Assembly (NCBI RefSeq): GCF_017086405.1
Contig: NZ_CP070973.1
Span: forward strand, 3,256,739 to 3,320,738
Source: Mycobacterium gordonae
GTDB taxonomy: Bacteria; Actinomycetota; Actinomycetes; Mycobacteriales; Mycobacteriaceae
Direction: 5' to 3'
DNA: 64,000 nucleotides
The notes beneath the pieces were generated by a model. The model saw nothing but the letters and a program-made list of their open reading frames with translations, made no database searches and was not told where the DNA came from. Shown here one piece after another: positions 1-8,282 of this stretch (its first letter is position 1; each line of letters opens with the position of its first letter). Made by a program: the position numbers and the translations under genes.

Positions 1-1106
1 GCACCATCGAGGAGCTCAAGGAGAAGGACGAGGCCGTCAAGGGCACCGTCATCGAGGTGGTCAAGGGTGGTCTGATCCTCGACATCGGGTTGCGCGGCTT
101 CCTGCCCGCCTCGCTGGTCGAGATGCGCCGCGTGCGCGACCTGCAGCCGTACATCGGCAAGGAGATCGAAGCCAAGATCATCGAGCTGGACAAGAACCGC
201 AACAACGTTGTTCTGTCGCGGCGCGCCTGGCTGGAGCAGACCCAGTCCGAGGTGCGCAGCGAATTCCTCAACCAGCTGCAGAAGGGCACCATCCGCAAGG
301 GTGTCGTCTCCTCGATCGTCAACTTCGGCGCGTTCGTCGACCTCGGCGGAGTGGACGGTCTGGTGCACGTCTCCGAGCTGTCCTGGAAGCACATCGACCA
401 CCCGTCCGAGGTGGTGCAGGTGGGCGACGAGGTCACCGTCGAGGTGCTCGACGTCGACATGGACCGCGAGCGGGTTTCGTTGTCGCTCAAGGCGACTCAG
501 GAAGACCCGTGGCGTCACTTCGCCCGCACTCACGCGATCGGGCAGATCGTGCCGGGCAAGGTCACCAAGCTGGTGCCCTTCGGTGCGTTCGTCCGCGTCG
601 AGGAGGGCATCGAGGGCCTGGTGCACATCTCCGAGCTCGCCGAGCGTCACGTCGAGGTGCCAGACCAGGTGGTTGCTGTCGGCGACGATGCGATGGTCAA
701 GGTCATCGACATCGACCTGGAGCGTCGCCGGATCTCGTTGTCGCTCAAGCAGGCCAACGAGGACTACACCGAGGAGTTCGACCCCGCTAAGTACGGCATG
801 GCCGACAGCTACGACGAGCAGGGCAACTACATCTTCCCCGAGGGCTTCGACGCCGAAACCAACGAGTGGATGGAAGGTTTCGACGCCCAGCGCAACGAGT
901 GGGAGGCCCGCTACGCCGAGGCCGAGCGCCGGCACAAGATGCACACCACGCAGATGGAGAAGTTCGCTGCGGCGGAGGCAGCGGAGCACAGCAGCGGCGG
1001 TCAGTCCTCGTCGAGCAGCAGCTCCTCGGAGAAGTCTGCGGGCGGGTCGCTGGCCAGTGACGCCCAACTGGCGGCTCTGCGGGAAAAGCTCGCCGGCAGC
1101 GCTTAA
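1..1106 (+). CDS. rpsA: 30S ribosomal protein S1, 5' end outside window
   Basis: The reading frame is open from position 3 and ends in TAA at 1104-1106, so about 367 C-terminal residues are present. The protein carries tandem S1 (OB-fold RNA-binding) domains: the repeats ending in VSLSLKATQEDPW and ISLSLKQANEDY are typical, each with a GAFV-(D/R)-(L/V) strand and a GLVH(V/I)SEL strand. S1 binds mRNA on the 30S subunit and helps initiation. In mycobacteria it has also been studied in trans-translation and as a disputed pyrazinoic acid target. The tail is Ser/Glu rich (SSSSSSSSEKSAGG) and ends in ALREKLAGSA, as in M. tuberculosis RpsA. coaE follows after 9 bp. Confidence 0.97.
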   Translation, partial: TIEELKEKDEAVKGTVIEVVKGGLILDIGLRGFLPASLVEMRRVRDLQPYIGKEIEAKIIELDKNRNNVVLSRRAWLEQTQSEVRSEFLNQLQKGTIRKGVVSSIVNFGAFVDLGGVDGLVHVSELSWKHIDHPSEVVQVGDEVTVEVLDVDMDRERVSLSLKATQEDPWRHFARTHAIGQIVPGKVTKLVPFGAFVRVEEGIEGLVHISELAERHVEVPDQVVAVGDDAMVKVIDIDLERRRISLSLKQANEDYTEEFDPAKYGMADSYDEQGNYIFPEGFDAETNEWMEGFDAQRNEWEARYAEAERRHKMHTTQMEKFAAAEAAEHSSGGQSSSSSSSSEKSAGGSLASDAQLAALREKLAGSA

Positions 1107-1115
1107 TCCGCGCGG

Positions 1116-2330
1116 ATGCTGCGCATCGGCCTGACCGGCGGTATCGGTGCAGGAAAGTCGGCGCTGTCGAATACGTTCTCGGAGTGCGGTGGCATCATCG
1201 TCGACGGTGATGTCATCGCCCGGGAAGTAGTCGAGCCCGGCACTGAGGGGCTCAAGTCGCTTGTCGACTCCTTCGGTGCTGACATCCTCCGTCCCGACGG
1301 TGCCCTGGACCGGCCTGCCTTGGCGGCCAAAGCTTTTGCCGATGAGAAAGAGCGCAGGAAGCTCAACGGCATCGTGCATCCGCTGGTCGCCAAACGCCGC
1401 GCGGAGATCATCGAAGCCGTTCACGACGATGCCGTCGTCGTGGAAGACATTCCACTGCTGGTGGAATCGGGGATGGCGCCGCTGTTTCCGCTCGTCGTCG
1501 TCGTGCATGCCGACGTCGAATTGCGCGTTCGGCGCCTGGTGGAGCAACGCGGCATGGCCGAAGAGGATGCCCGTGCCCGCATCGCCGCGCAGGCCACCGA
1601 CGATCAGCGCCGTGCCGTTGCCGACATCTGGCTGGACAACTCGGGTAGCCAGGACGACCTGGTGCTGCGCGCTCGGGACGTGTGGCACAACCGCATACTC
1701 CCGTTCGCGCACAACCTCACCGAGCGCCGGTGCGCGCGCGCCCCGGCACGGCTGGCCGCGGTGGACCCGACTTGGCCGGATCAAGCCCGCCGCATCGTCA
1801 ATCGGTTGAAGACCGCCGGTGGCCACCGGGTGATGCGGGTCGACCATATCGGATCCACGGCAGTGCCGGATCTCGACGCCAAGGACGTCATCGACATCCA
1901 GGTGACGGTCGAATCCCTGGACGTGGCAGACGAACTCGTCGAACCGTTGCTGGCCGCCGGTTATCCGCGCCTGGAGCACATCACCGTGGACACCGCCAAA
2001 GCCGACGCCCGCAGCACCGTAGCCGGCTTCGACCACAGCGACGATCCAGCGTGGTGGCACAAAAGGATTCACGCCGCGGCCGATCCCGGACGGCCCACCA
2101 ATGTGCACGTCCGGGTGGCCGGCTGGCCCAATCAACAGTTCGCATTGCTGTTCGTGGACTGGTTGAAGGCCAACCCCGGTGTGCGCGAAGACTATGTGAC
2201 GATCAAGCGAGCAGCCGAAGCTTATGGAGATGGCGACACCACCCGGTACGCCACCGCCAAGGAACCGTGGTTCCTCGACGCCTACCGGCGCGCCTGGGAG
2301 TGGGCCGATACCACCGGCTGGAAGCCCTGA
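1116..2330 (+). CDS. coaE: Dephospho-CoA kinase with C-terminal GrpB/UPF0157 domain
   Basis: This enzyme does the last step of coenzyme A synthesis, ATP-dependent phosphorylation of the 3'-OH of dephospho-CoA. The ATG at 1116 begins MLRIGLTGGIGAGKS, whose GGIGAGKS is the P-loop, at residues 8-15. The CoaE domain fills roughly the first 200 residues (DIPLLVESG, then VVVVHAD). The remainder is a UPF0157/GrpB-type nucleotidyltransferase-like domain (MRVDHIGSTAVPDLDAKDVID). This two-domain form, about 404 aa, is the one known from mycobacteria; E. coli CoaE is about 206 aa and lacks the second domain, whose role here is not settled. It sits 9 bp after rpsA and is probably co-transcribed. Confidence 0.96.
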   Translation: MLRIGLTGGIGAGKSALSNTFSECGGIIVDGDVIAREVVEPGTEGLKSLVDSFGADILRPDGALDRPALAAKAFADEKERRKLNGIVHPLVAKRRAEIIEAVHDDAVVVEDIPLLVESGMAPLFPLVVVVHADVELRVRRLVEQRGMAEEDARARIAAQATDDQRRAVADIWLDNSGSQDDLVLRARDVWHNRILPFAHNLTERRCARAPARLAAVDPTWPDQARRIVNRLKTAGGHRVMRVDHIGSTAVPDLDAKDVIDIQVTVESLDVADELVEPLLAAGYPRLEHITVDTAKADARSTVAGFDHSDDPAWWHKRIHAAADPGRPTNVHVRVAGWPNQQFALLFVDWLKANPGVREDYVTIKRAAEAYGDGDTTRYATAKEPWFLDAYRRAWEWADTTGWKP

Positions 2331-2343
2331 GCCGGTATTCGGT

Positions 2344-3054
2344 TCAGCACGGACATTCTGGGCCCATGACACTTGGCGAGTTGCGCGGGCCGCTTTCCAG
2401 ATACCCCATGAGCAATGCCACGATTTCGTCCTCGACTTCTTGAAAATCCGCCGGTTCCGCTGACGTGATGAGTCGGTGCACCAGCGAATCGATTGTCGCG
2501 ACGACGACGTGGGCGGTCAGTCGACTGGCTCGGCGGTCCGGGTGCTGCTGGAGTAACTGATTGGCCAGGTTTACGGTGAACTGCTCCAATTCGCGTAACT
2601 GGGCAAGAAACGCCGGCGCTTTCGGGGCCTCCTCGAACAACACCCGATGCAGACGAGGATTCTCCCGGTGGTTATCAATTGTGGTACGCACGAACAATCG
2701 CAGGGTTTCGTCGAGCCGTGGTGGCAGACCGGCGGCCAGACGTTCGCTCAGCAGCTTCGTTCCCGCATCCACGTGTTCGTCCATCAAGGCCCGCAATACC
2801 GCGTCTTTATTGGGAAAGTACTGGTAGAACGACCCTATCGAGAGTCCGGCCCGTTCGGCGATGCGGTTGGTAGTACCCGCGACGTACCCGTGCTCGGCGA
2901 AAACCTGAGCCGCGGCATCGAGGATGCGTTGCCTGGTCTCGATGGCCCGCTCCTGTTTGGGCTGCTTACGCTGCCGAAATCGGTCGCTGGGAGGGATGGT
3001 GCGTCTCCTGGTCAAAAGCGAGTAGTCATCCGGCGCGCTACTGAGCAAAATCAA
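2344..3054 (-). CDS. TetR/AcrR-family transcriptional regulator
   Basis: The N-terminal HTH domain is classical TetR: ETRQRILDAAAQVFAEHGY, then TNRIAERAGLSIGSFYQYF, then NKDAVLRALMDEH. The ligand-binding half resembles the TetR_C domains of actinobacterial regulators. The gene diverges from the SRPBCC gene at 3078, and the short gap implies shared or overlapping promoters, so it probably controls itself and that neighbour. The start is uncertain: the longest frame opens with TTG at 3054 without a clear Shine-Dalgarno sequence, and a second in-frame TTG lies near 3015. Both leave the HTH intact. The ligand is unknown. Confidence 0.85.
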   Translation of the reverse strand: MILLSSAPDDYSLLTRRRTIPPSDRFRQRKQPKQERAIETRQRILDAAAQVFAEHGYVAGTTNRIAERAGLSIGSFYQYFPNKDAVLRALMDEHVDAGTKLLSERLAAGLPPRLDETLRLFVRTTIDNHRENPRLHRVLFEEAPKAPAFLAQLRELEQFTVNLANQLLQQHPDRRASRLTAHVVVATIDSLVHRLITSAEPADFQEVEDEIVALLMGYLESGPRNSPSVMGPECPC

Positions 3055-3077
3055 GGCAACCTAACAAGGAGCCGATC

Positions 3078-3524
3078 GTGCGCACCGTACGTGTTGAAAC
3101 TATCCTGCCCACCAGTGCGGAGCGAGTGTGGTCGGCAATGCTGTCGCCGGCTACCTTCCGCTACGTGTGCAAGGGTTTGTTCGGATTCCCCGCCTTGGCC
3201 GGGCGTACCGAACCGCTGCGGCAGGGCGAACGCGGTACCGGTTGGCTGTTTGCGTTTCATGTGATCCCCGCCTACCGGCACACCATTGAGGTCGTCGACG
3301 TCGACGAGGCCAGCGGAACCATCCGCACCCGGGAACACGGCGGAATTCTCAAGGCGTGGAACCACACCTTGCGCGTCGAGCCGTTGCAAGGGGGTTCGTG
3401 CCGCTACGGCGACACGGTCGACATCGACGCCCGCCTGCTCACCGGCGTCGTGGTGGTGTTGGCGAACGCCATCTACCGATACCGGCAGCGGCGCTGGCGC
3501 AGGCTCGTGCGAGCTATCTCATGA
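3078..3524 (+). CDS. SRPBCC-family (START/Bet v1-like) protein
   Basis: This is a 148-residue protein with a GTG start at 3078, preceded by AAGGA at 3066-3070. The opening RTVRVETILPTSAERVWSAM is the usual first strand and helix of SRPBCC or polyketide-cyclase-like folds, which hold hydrophobic ligands in a deep cavity. The end is strongly basic (YRYRQRRWRRLVRAI). No catalytic residues can be assigned. It diverges from the TetR gene, and such pairs often form a ligand-responsive unit. Function unknown. Confidence 0.75.
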   Translation: MRTVRVETILPTSAERVWSAMLSPATFRYVCKGLFGFPALAGRTEPLRQGERGTGWLFAFHVIPAYRHTIEVVDVDEASGTIRTREHGGILKAWNHTLRVEPLQGGSCRYGDTVDIDARLLTGVVVVLANAIYRYRQRRWRRLVRAIS

Positions 3525-3924
3525 CACGTCATGACCTCCGCGCGCCGTTTGACCAGCATCCACGTTCTGCCGAGCCCCTACGCGCGCGGGTCATGGCATT
3601 ACGGCCATGCAGTTTGTCGCACTGCTGGTGGGGCCAGACCTGCCCACGGGCAAACAGTTCCTGAACCGCTGCAGGTGTCTGATCTGCGGTCCGTACCCCC
3701 ATCGGAATTGATAGTTGCGCATTGCAACAATATCTATGCATAATAATGCTCACCGCCGACCGAAAACGTTCTCAATTGCGCACGCAAAGGCGGTTGCGTT
3801 GTCCCGACGCGGGGATCTTCGCACTGCAATATCGTGCTGGCCGTACCTAGCTCGCCAGCCCACACTTACTTAATACTCAACTTGTGAGCACGGGAACAGT
3901 GCACGGCCAGCGAGGGTCGACGAC
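3525..3924. other. 400-bp intergenic region upstream of the lar operon
   Basis: No convincing gene is seen; the short frames here lack family features and a ribosome-binding site. The stretch is more AT-rich than its flanks around 3715-3750 and 3866-3882. It contains the palindromes described separately and probably the promoter of larE-larB-larC. A possible -10 hexamer TAATAC begins at 3871, but no good -35 was found for it. Confidence 0.6.
3714..3787. promoter_or_regulatory. Pair of related palindromes upstream of larE (candidate operator)
   Basis: Two similar inverted repeats lie in the leader region of the lar operon. The first is GTTGC-GCATT-GCAAC at 3714-3728 and the second TTGCG-CA-CGCAA at 3776-3787; both have the core TTGCGCA followed by GCAA. 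A degenerate third copy (TTCGCACTGCAA) lies at 3818-3829. Repeated, similar dyads ahead of a metal-cofactor operon suggest binding sites for a regulator. Which regulator is not known. This is inference from symmetry and position only. Confidence 0.4.
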
Positions 3925-4779
3925 ATGAACGCATCACACGACGATTCAAGGAAAACAATGGTTACCCAGAAGGTCCCGTCGATGAAGCTTACTCAGCTGC
4001 GGCAAGCCCTGGATGCGACGCCGACCCGCATAGTGGCTTGCAGCGGCGGCGTGGACAGTCTGTTGCTGGCTACTGTCGCCCATCGGGCGGCGCGGGAGGA
4101 CACGATAGTGGCTCACGCCGTTACACCGGCCGTGCCCGCGGCGGCCACAGCCCGGGTCATCGCCCAGGCTGAGCGTGAGAACTGGACGCTTGAATTGGTC
4201 CGTTCCGCGGAGTTCGACGACGAACGTTATCTCGCCAATCCGCGCAACCGCTGCTACTTCTGCAAAAGTCACCTGTACTCGGCGATCGGCGAGCTGCCAA
4301 CCCGTGCCGGCGCAACGGTGTTGAGCGGCGCCAACACTGACGATCTCGGCGAGTACCGTCCCGGTCTGATCGCCGCCGAGGAGAACGGCGTCCGACACCC
4401 CTTCATCGAAGCTGGTTATGGCAAGGAAGACATCCGGTCGGTCGCCCGCGAACTGGGCCTTAATTTCGCGGAGCTTCCAGCGTCACCCTGCCTCGCCAGC
4501 CGCCTATACACGGATACCGCCGTGACGCCGTCGCGACTTCGGTCGATTGAAATCGGTGAAGACCTGGTACGGATCCTGACCGGAATCGATGTCGTCCGGT
4601 GCCGGTTACGTGAAGACGTCGTGCTAATCGAGGTGACGGCCGAAGACCACGAATTGGTCACCACTGACGTCATCGATCGGGTGGCTACGGCCATGCGGAC
4701 GGTTGAGCCGTCGCTGCACGAGGTCATCTTGGACGACAAGCCCTATCGTCCCGGTCGCGCCCTTAAGCTGCTCGCGTGA
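3925..4779 (+). CDS. larE: LarE, ATP-dependent sulfur transferase of nickel-pincer nucleotide synthesis
   Basis: LarE adenylylates the carboxylates of pyridinium-3,5-biscarboxylate mononucleotide and replaces oxygen with sulfur, giving the dithio ligand for nickel. The PP-loop is ACSGGVDSLLLA near residue 40. A CxxC motif occurs at C110/C113 (NRCYFCKSHLY) and a further cysteine at C189 in the signature PASPCLASR. In the family, LarE with a single Cys sacrifices that sulfur, while enzymes with three conserved Cys hold a [4Fe-4S] cluster and can turn over; this protein shows the three-Cys pattern. Start: ATG 3925 is used, but ATG 3958, six codons before MKLTQLRQ, has the better ribosome-binding site (AAGGA at 3948-3952). 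The stop overlaps the larB start by 4 bp. Confidence 0.9.
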   Translation: MNASHDDSRKTMVTQKVPSMKLTQLRQALDATPTRIVACSGGVDSLLLATVAHRAAREDTIVAHAVTPAVPAAATARVIAQAERENWTLELVRSAEFDDERYLANPRNRCYFCKSHLYSAIGELPTRAGATVLSGANTDDLGEYRPGLIAAEENGVRHPFIEAGYGKEDIRSVARELGLNFAELPASPCLASRLYTDTAVTPSRLRSIEIGEDLVRILTGIDVVRCRLREDVVLIEVTAEDHELVTTDVIDRVATAMRTVEPSLHEVILDDKPYRPGRALKLLA

Positions 4780-5432
4780 CCCTTCGATACGACTACGCCC
4801 GCCTTGCGCGGATTGGTATGCCGGAGGCGACGTTCTGCCTCAACAAGACGACGCAGCAACTCCGCGCTATCGTCACCGAGCTGGTCGGACGAACCGACAA
4901 CCCGGTGCTGTTCACGCGGATGAGCGACTCTCAGTACCAGGCTGTCCGGGATCTTGCCGGCAACTCGATGGACTACGACTCGGAGTCGGCAACATCCTTT
5001 ATGCATGGTTGCCTCTCACCTCGGGAGGGCACAGTGGCCGTTGTGACTGCTGGAACGTCGGATATCCCTGTCGCAGCCGAGGCGTGTCGCACTCTCGAGT
5101 TTCTTGGTTTCACAGCCACTCGTGTCGTCGACGTCGGGGTCGCTGGTCTCTGGCGCCTGCTGGAAAGAGTTGAAGACATCGGCGCGTGTGACGTCGTAAT
5201 CGTGGTTGCCGGAATGGATGCCGCCCTAGCCTCGGTGATGGGGGGGCTTACCGGCCAGCCCATTATCGCCGTACCCACATCGACCGGCTACGGCGCCGCC
5301 GCGGACGGACACTCGGCGCTTCACTCGATGCTGACCAGCTGTGCGCAAGGAATTGCCGTGACGAACATCGACAACGGGTTCGGGGCGGCGTGCGCGGCCA
5401 ACCGAATCTTGCTGAGGCTGCACCGCAAGTGA
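4776..5432 (+). CDS. larB: LarB, nicotinate adenine dinucleotide carboxylase/hydrolase
   Basis: LarB carboxylates C5 of the pyridinium ring of NaAD and hydrolyses the phosphoanhydride, the first step of nickel-pincer nucleotide synthesis. The C-terminal half is a PurE/AIR-carboxylase-like domain: VAVVTAGTSDIPVAAEA, then VVIVVAGMDAALASVMGGL, then PIIAVPTSTGYG. It starts with GTG at 4776 inside the end of larE (GTGA overlap), so the two are translationally coupled. At 218 aa it is somewhat shorter than the usual 240-250 aa: the leader helices seen in many LarB proteins are reduced and the protein begins directly at the DYARLARIGMPEATFC region. The larC start overlaps its stop. Confidence 0.9.
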   Translation: MTLRYDYARLARIGMPEATFCLNKTTQQLRAIVTELVGRTDNPVLFTRMSDSQYQAVRDLAGNSMDYDSESATSFMHGCLSPREGTVAVVTAGTSDIPVAAEACRTLEFLGFTATRVVDVGVAGLWRLLERVEDIGACDVVIVVAGMDAALASVMGGLTGQPIIAVPTSTGYGAAADGHSALHSMLTSCAQGIAVTNIDNGFGAACAANRILLRLHRK

Positions 5433-6571
5433 TTGGCTGGATCGACGCCAGAGCTGGGGTCAGCGGCAAAATGCTACTCGGCGCTCTCGTCGACGTCGGG
5501 GTGCCCCTGGAATTGTTGCAAGCGGCGGTTGACGGACTTGACCTCGGCCTCATGCTCCGGTCGACGATCTGCGAGCGGGCCGGCACCATTGCCGCCGATG
5601 TCGAGATTCGCGGGGACCAGGACCCGCGGCTTACGGAAGTTGAACGGCTGATCGAGGGAATTGAAGAACCTATTCGCCCTGTCGTCGCCGCCATCTGTCG
5701 TCGGCTTTACGAGGCTGAGTCGCGCGTCAGGCGAAATCCCGCGACAACAGTCGACCCGGGTCATCTGCGCAACACGCTCGCTTGCGTAGTCGGCTCAGCG
5801 GCCGGGTTCCATCACTTGGGCCTGGAGCAGCTACATTGCTCGCCGGTAAGTCTCGGCAGCGCAGCGTCGATGTCAGCGCCTCTGGTTTTGGAACTCCTCA
5901 AGGGTCTGCCGGTGGCCGTGGGTCCATCCACGTTGGAAGGCACCACGCCCACGGGCGCAGCGGTGCTCGCAACGCTGGTGACGGGATGGGGCGAGATGCC
6001 CCCGCTGGTCTTAGGTGAGGTCGGATACGGTGCGGGCCAGTGCAACGGGCCCGAAGTGGCCAACGCGCTCCGCATCGTGATCGGTGAACCGTTCGACCAA
6101 GATGCCTGCAGCGTTCAGCTCGAAACCAACGTGGACGACCTCGACCCACGCATCTGGCCATACGTCATCGAGCGACTGCTCGCCGCCGGAGCCTACGATG
6201 CCTGGCTCACCCCTATCATCATGAAGAAAGGGCGCCCCGCCCACACACTCTCGGTACTGGCCCCCGCAAATCGCGCTACGGATCTGCGTGCCATCATATT
6301 TCGCGAGACCAGTTCGATCGGACTTCGCGAATCGACGGTGACCAAGCACTACAAGTTGGCCAGAACGGAAGTCCTGATTCAAATCGGCGGGCAACCGATC
6401 CGTATCAAGATCGCCCGGCTGGACGGTGAGACCGTCAACATCAACCCAGAGTGGCGGGATGTGGTGGCGGCGGCACAAGTGCTCGGACAACCCGCGAAGC
6501 ATGTGTTAGCTAATGCCCGCCGACTTGCATACGACGAGGCTATGAAAAATGCTGTGGCGCAGTCGGATTGA
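5429..6571 (+). CDS. larC: LarC, nickel insertase of nickel-pincer nucleotide synthesis
   Basis: LarC inserts nickel into the dithio-pyridinium mononucleotide in a CTP-dependent reaction, giving the NPN cofactor of lactate racemase and related enzymes. The GTG at 5429 overlaps the larB stop (GTGA) and gives MIGWIDARAGVSGKMLLGAL, aligned with the usual FDPFSGISGDMLLGALLDLG start; the longer frame from 5390 would add 13 unlikely residues. The C-terminal, LarC2-like half has LETNVDDLDPRIWPYVIERL followed by AGAYDAWLTPIIMKKGRP. In Lactiplantibacillus plantarum larC is made through a programmed frameshift; here it is one uninterrupted frame of 380 aa. The usual SGDM is SGKM here, a charge reversal. 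Confidence 0.92.
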   Translation: MIGWIDARAGVSGKMLLGALVDVGVPLELLQAAVDGLDLGLMLRSTICERAGTIAADVEIRGDQDPRLTEVERLIEGIEEPIRPVVAAICRRLYEAESRVRRNPATTVDPGHLRNTLACVVGSAAGFHHLGLEQLHCSPVSLGSAASMSAPLVLELLKGLPVAVGPSTLEGTTPTGAAVLATLVTGWGEMPPLVLGEVGYGAGQCNGPEVANALRIVIGEPFDQDACSVQLETNVDDLDPRIWPYVIERLLAAGAYDAWLTPIIMKKGRPAHTLSVLAPANRATDLRAIIFRETSSIGLRESTVTKHYKLARTEVLIQIGGQPIRIKIARLDGETVNINPEWRDVVAAAQVLGQPAKHVLANARRLAYDEAMKNAVAQSD

Positions 6572-6581
6572 ACGCGTCACG

Positions 6582-7838
6582 TTATGAGTCAGCTGTCTCG
6601 CCTAGTTTAGGTGCCGGTGTAACGGTCCACGACGACGCAAGAAATGCGGCGATCGCGAACGCCAGCGCGACTGCGAGGAAGACCCACGGAAGCACTCGGT
6701 TGACGGTGAATAAAGAGGAAAACATTCCCGGGCCGACAGCGATGGCGATACCCCACGACCACGAATAGACTGCGGAATGGCGCCCCGTTCTTCCCGGCGG
6801 CGCGAAGCTCAACATGACCTTCAGTCCGGTGGCACCGAAAGTCGCTGAGGCCAAACTGAACAGGACGACGGCCACGCCCAGCAGGACTGATCTCCCCGCC
6901 GGGGCCGTCACCAATACGATGAGCACCGCGAAAACGATCTCGAGCAGCCCGGCCGCCAATGCCAACAACCGCAGCCCGGATCGGCGACGTCCCCACCGAG
7001 CCGCCAGCGGCGCAAAGGCGGCGACCAAGATGCTGACTACCAGATAGGCAACCGACGGAGCCCAGATCGGGAAGCTCAGCGAGAGCAGATACACCGGCAG
7101 CATTGAGTCGAAGCCGATGTTTGCCAACGCGACCGCGAAGATCGCCGCGACGAACACCAAGAACCGGCGTTGAGCCAGCACGTCGCGATAGCCGCCCGAA
7201 CCTCTGCCGACACCGTGCTTCGCCTGATGGTCAAAGCGCCGCAGCCGCCAGAACAGCAACCCGCACACAGCAAAGCTGAGTGCGTTCGCCAGAACGATGG
7301 ACGTCCAGAACGGGCCGCCGCCGCGCTGGGCCCACGCGCCGAGCGACCCGATCAGTCCGCCGAGTCCCAGACCGACACTGCGCGAGGCATTGATCATCGA
7401 AAAAAGGTTGACGCGAGCGTCTTCAGACCGAGTCAACGCACTCACCATCCCGGGATGCGCCACCCAGAACAAGCGGCCGCCAAAGCTCAACGCCACCGCG
7501 ATCACTGACAGTGACACAAAGGTGTTGTCAGCGAGATAGCAAGGAAAGGCAATCACCCGGATCAGCGAACTGAGCGTTGCGGTGCGGAAAGGCCCGATAT
7601 GGTCAACGATGGCTCCGGTCAACAAGCCGCCCCCCACCAGCGCGACGAGGCCACCCAGTGTCAGCGCGGCGCCGGCATCGGCCAGCTTCATGTGACGTGC
7701 GTAAGTGAAGTAGAGCAGGGAGAACGGAATCCACACACCGCTGCCGGTGGTATCGATGACCATCGCTATCACATAAGTGCGGCGGTCGGCCTGTCGCGTT
7801 ACCATGCCACGCCGACTGTCCGAGCACCGCGCGTGCAC
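6582..7838 (-). CDS. MFS transporter next to the lar operon
   Basis: The protein has about 418 residues and roughly twelve hydrophobic segments, the size of a typical MFS carrier. An MFS loop motif can be seen in GAIVDHIGPFRTATLSSLIR between the second and third segments. The gene is convergent with larC, with only 10 bp between stop codons. A start at GTG 7838 or ATG 7805 is possible; the second begins MVTRQADRRTYVIAMV just before the first membrane segment and seems as likely. The substrate cannot be read from the sequence. Its position suggests, but does not prove, a role linked to the NPN-dependent pathway, for example carriage of a hydroxy-acid. Drug export is the obvious alternative. 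Confidence 0.85.
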   Translation of the reverse strand: MHARCSDSRRGMVTRQADRRTYVIAMVIDTTGSGVWIPFSLLYFTYARHMKLADAGAALTLGGLVALVGGGLLTGAIVDHIGPFRTATLSSLIRVIAFPCYLADNTFVSLSVIAVALSFGGRLFWVAHPGMVSALTRSEDARVNLFSMINASRSVGLGLGGLIGSLGAWAQRGGGPFWTSIVLANALSFAVCGLLFWRLRRFDHQAKHGVGRGSGGYRDVLAQRRFLVFVAAIFAVALANIGFDSMLPVYLLSLSFPIWAPSVAYLVVSILVAAFAPLAARWGRRRSGLRLLALAAGLLEIVFAVLIVLVTAPAGRSVLLGVAVVLFSLASATFGATGLKVMLSFAPPGRTGRHSAVYSWSWGIAIAVGPGMFSSLFTVNRVLPWVFLAVALAFAIAAFLASSWTVTPAPKLGETADS

Positions 7839-8282
7839 CCTATTGCTTCAAACAACTGTTGCCTACAGTACTTATCGCATGTGAAACCAGGCCGTGACTG
7901 GAAATAAATAGCGTATCTGTCGCGGCGTACTTGAGAAGCGGTTTTGCGGTGTCTGGCCGCAAAGCAAGCACCATGCAGTGGCCGGATCCTGGCGGAGGGG
8001 ATGGGCCGCGGCGTTTGGCAAGCAACCACTTTCGCCATGTCGTGACGGGTTCCGTTGGCCTGGGAGCCGTAGTTCCGATTTCAAGCCGAAAGCCACTCCG
8101 GAGGGGTTCCGTTACGTTAGGCACTTTCGCCCTAGGAGTCTGGGTCGTTAACAAGCCGTTTGGGGGTGGGCATCTGATTGCTGGGTGCCCGCGATGATGG
8201 GGTGTGCCTGATGATCTCGGAGATGGCAGATTGTTCGGGGTATACCCCGCGCAGCGGGTGGATCTGCATTCTTTGACGCCAG
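7839..8282. other. Intergenic region before the IS remnant
   Basis: No gene is supported. Frames on both strands are low-quality GC shadows. A small inverted repeat (GGGCA at 8168-8172 with TGCCC at 8184-8188) precedes the transposase remnant. The left end of the element may lie in here, but no terminal inverted repeat could be matched by eye. Confidence 0.5.

Noticed and set aside
3529..3753. Short frames on both strands in the gap before larE
   Set aside because: No ribosome-binding site and no recognisable family; they overlap the palindromes and AT-rich control region.
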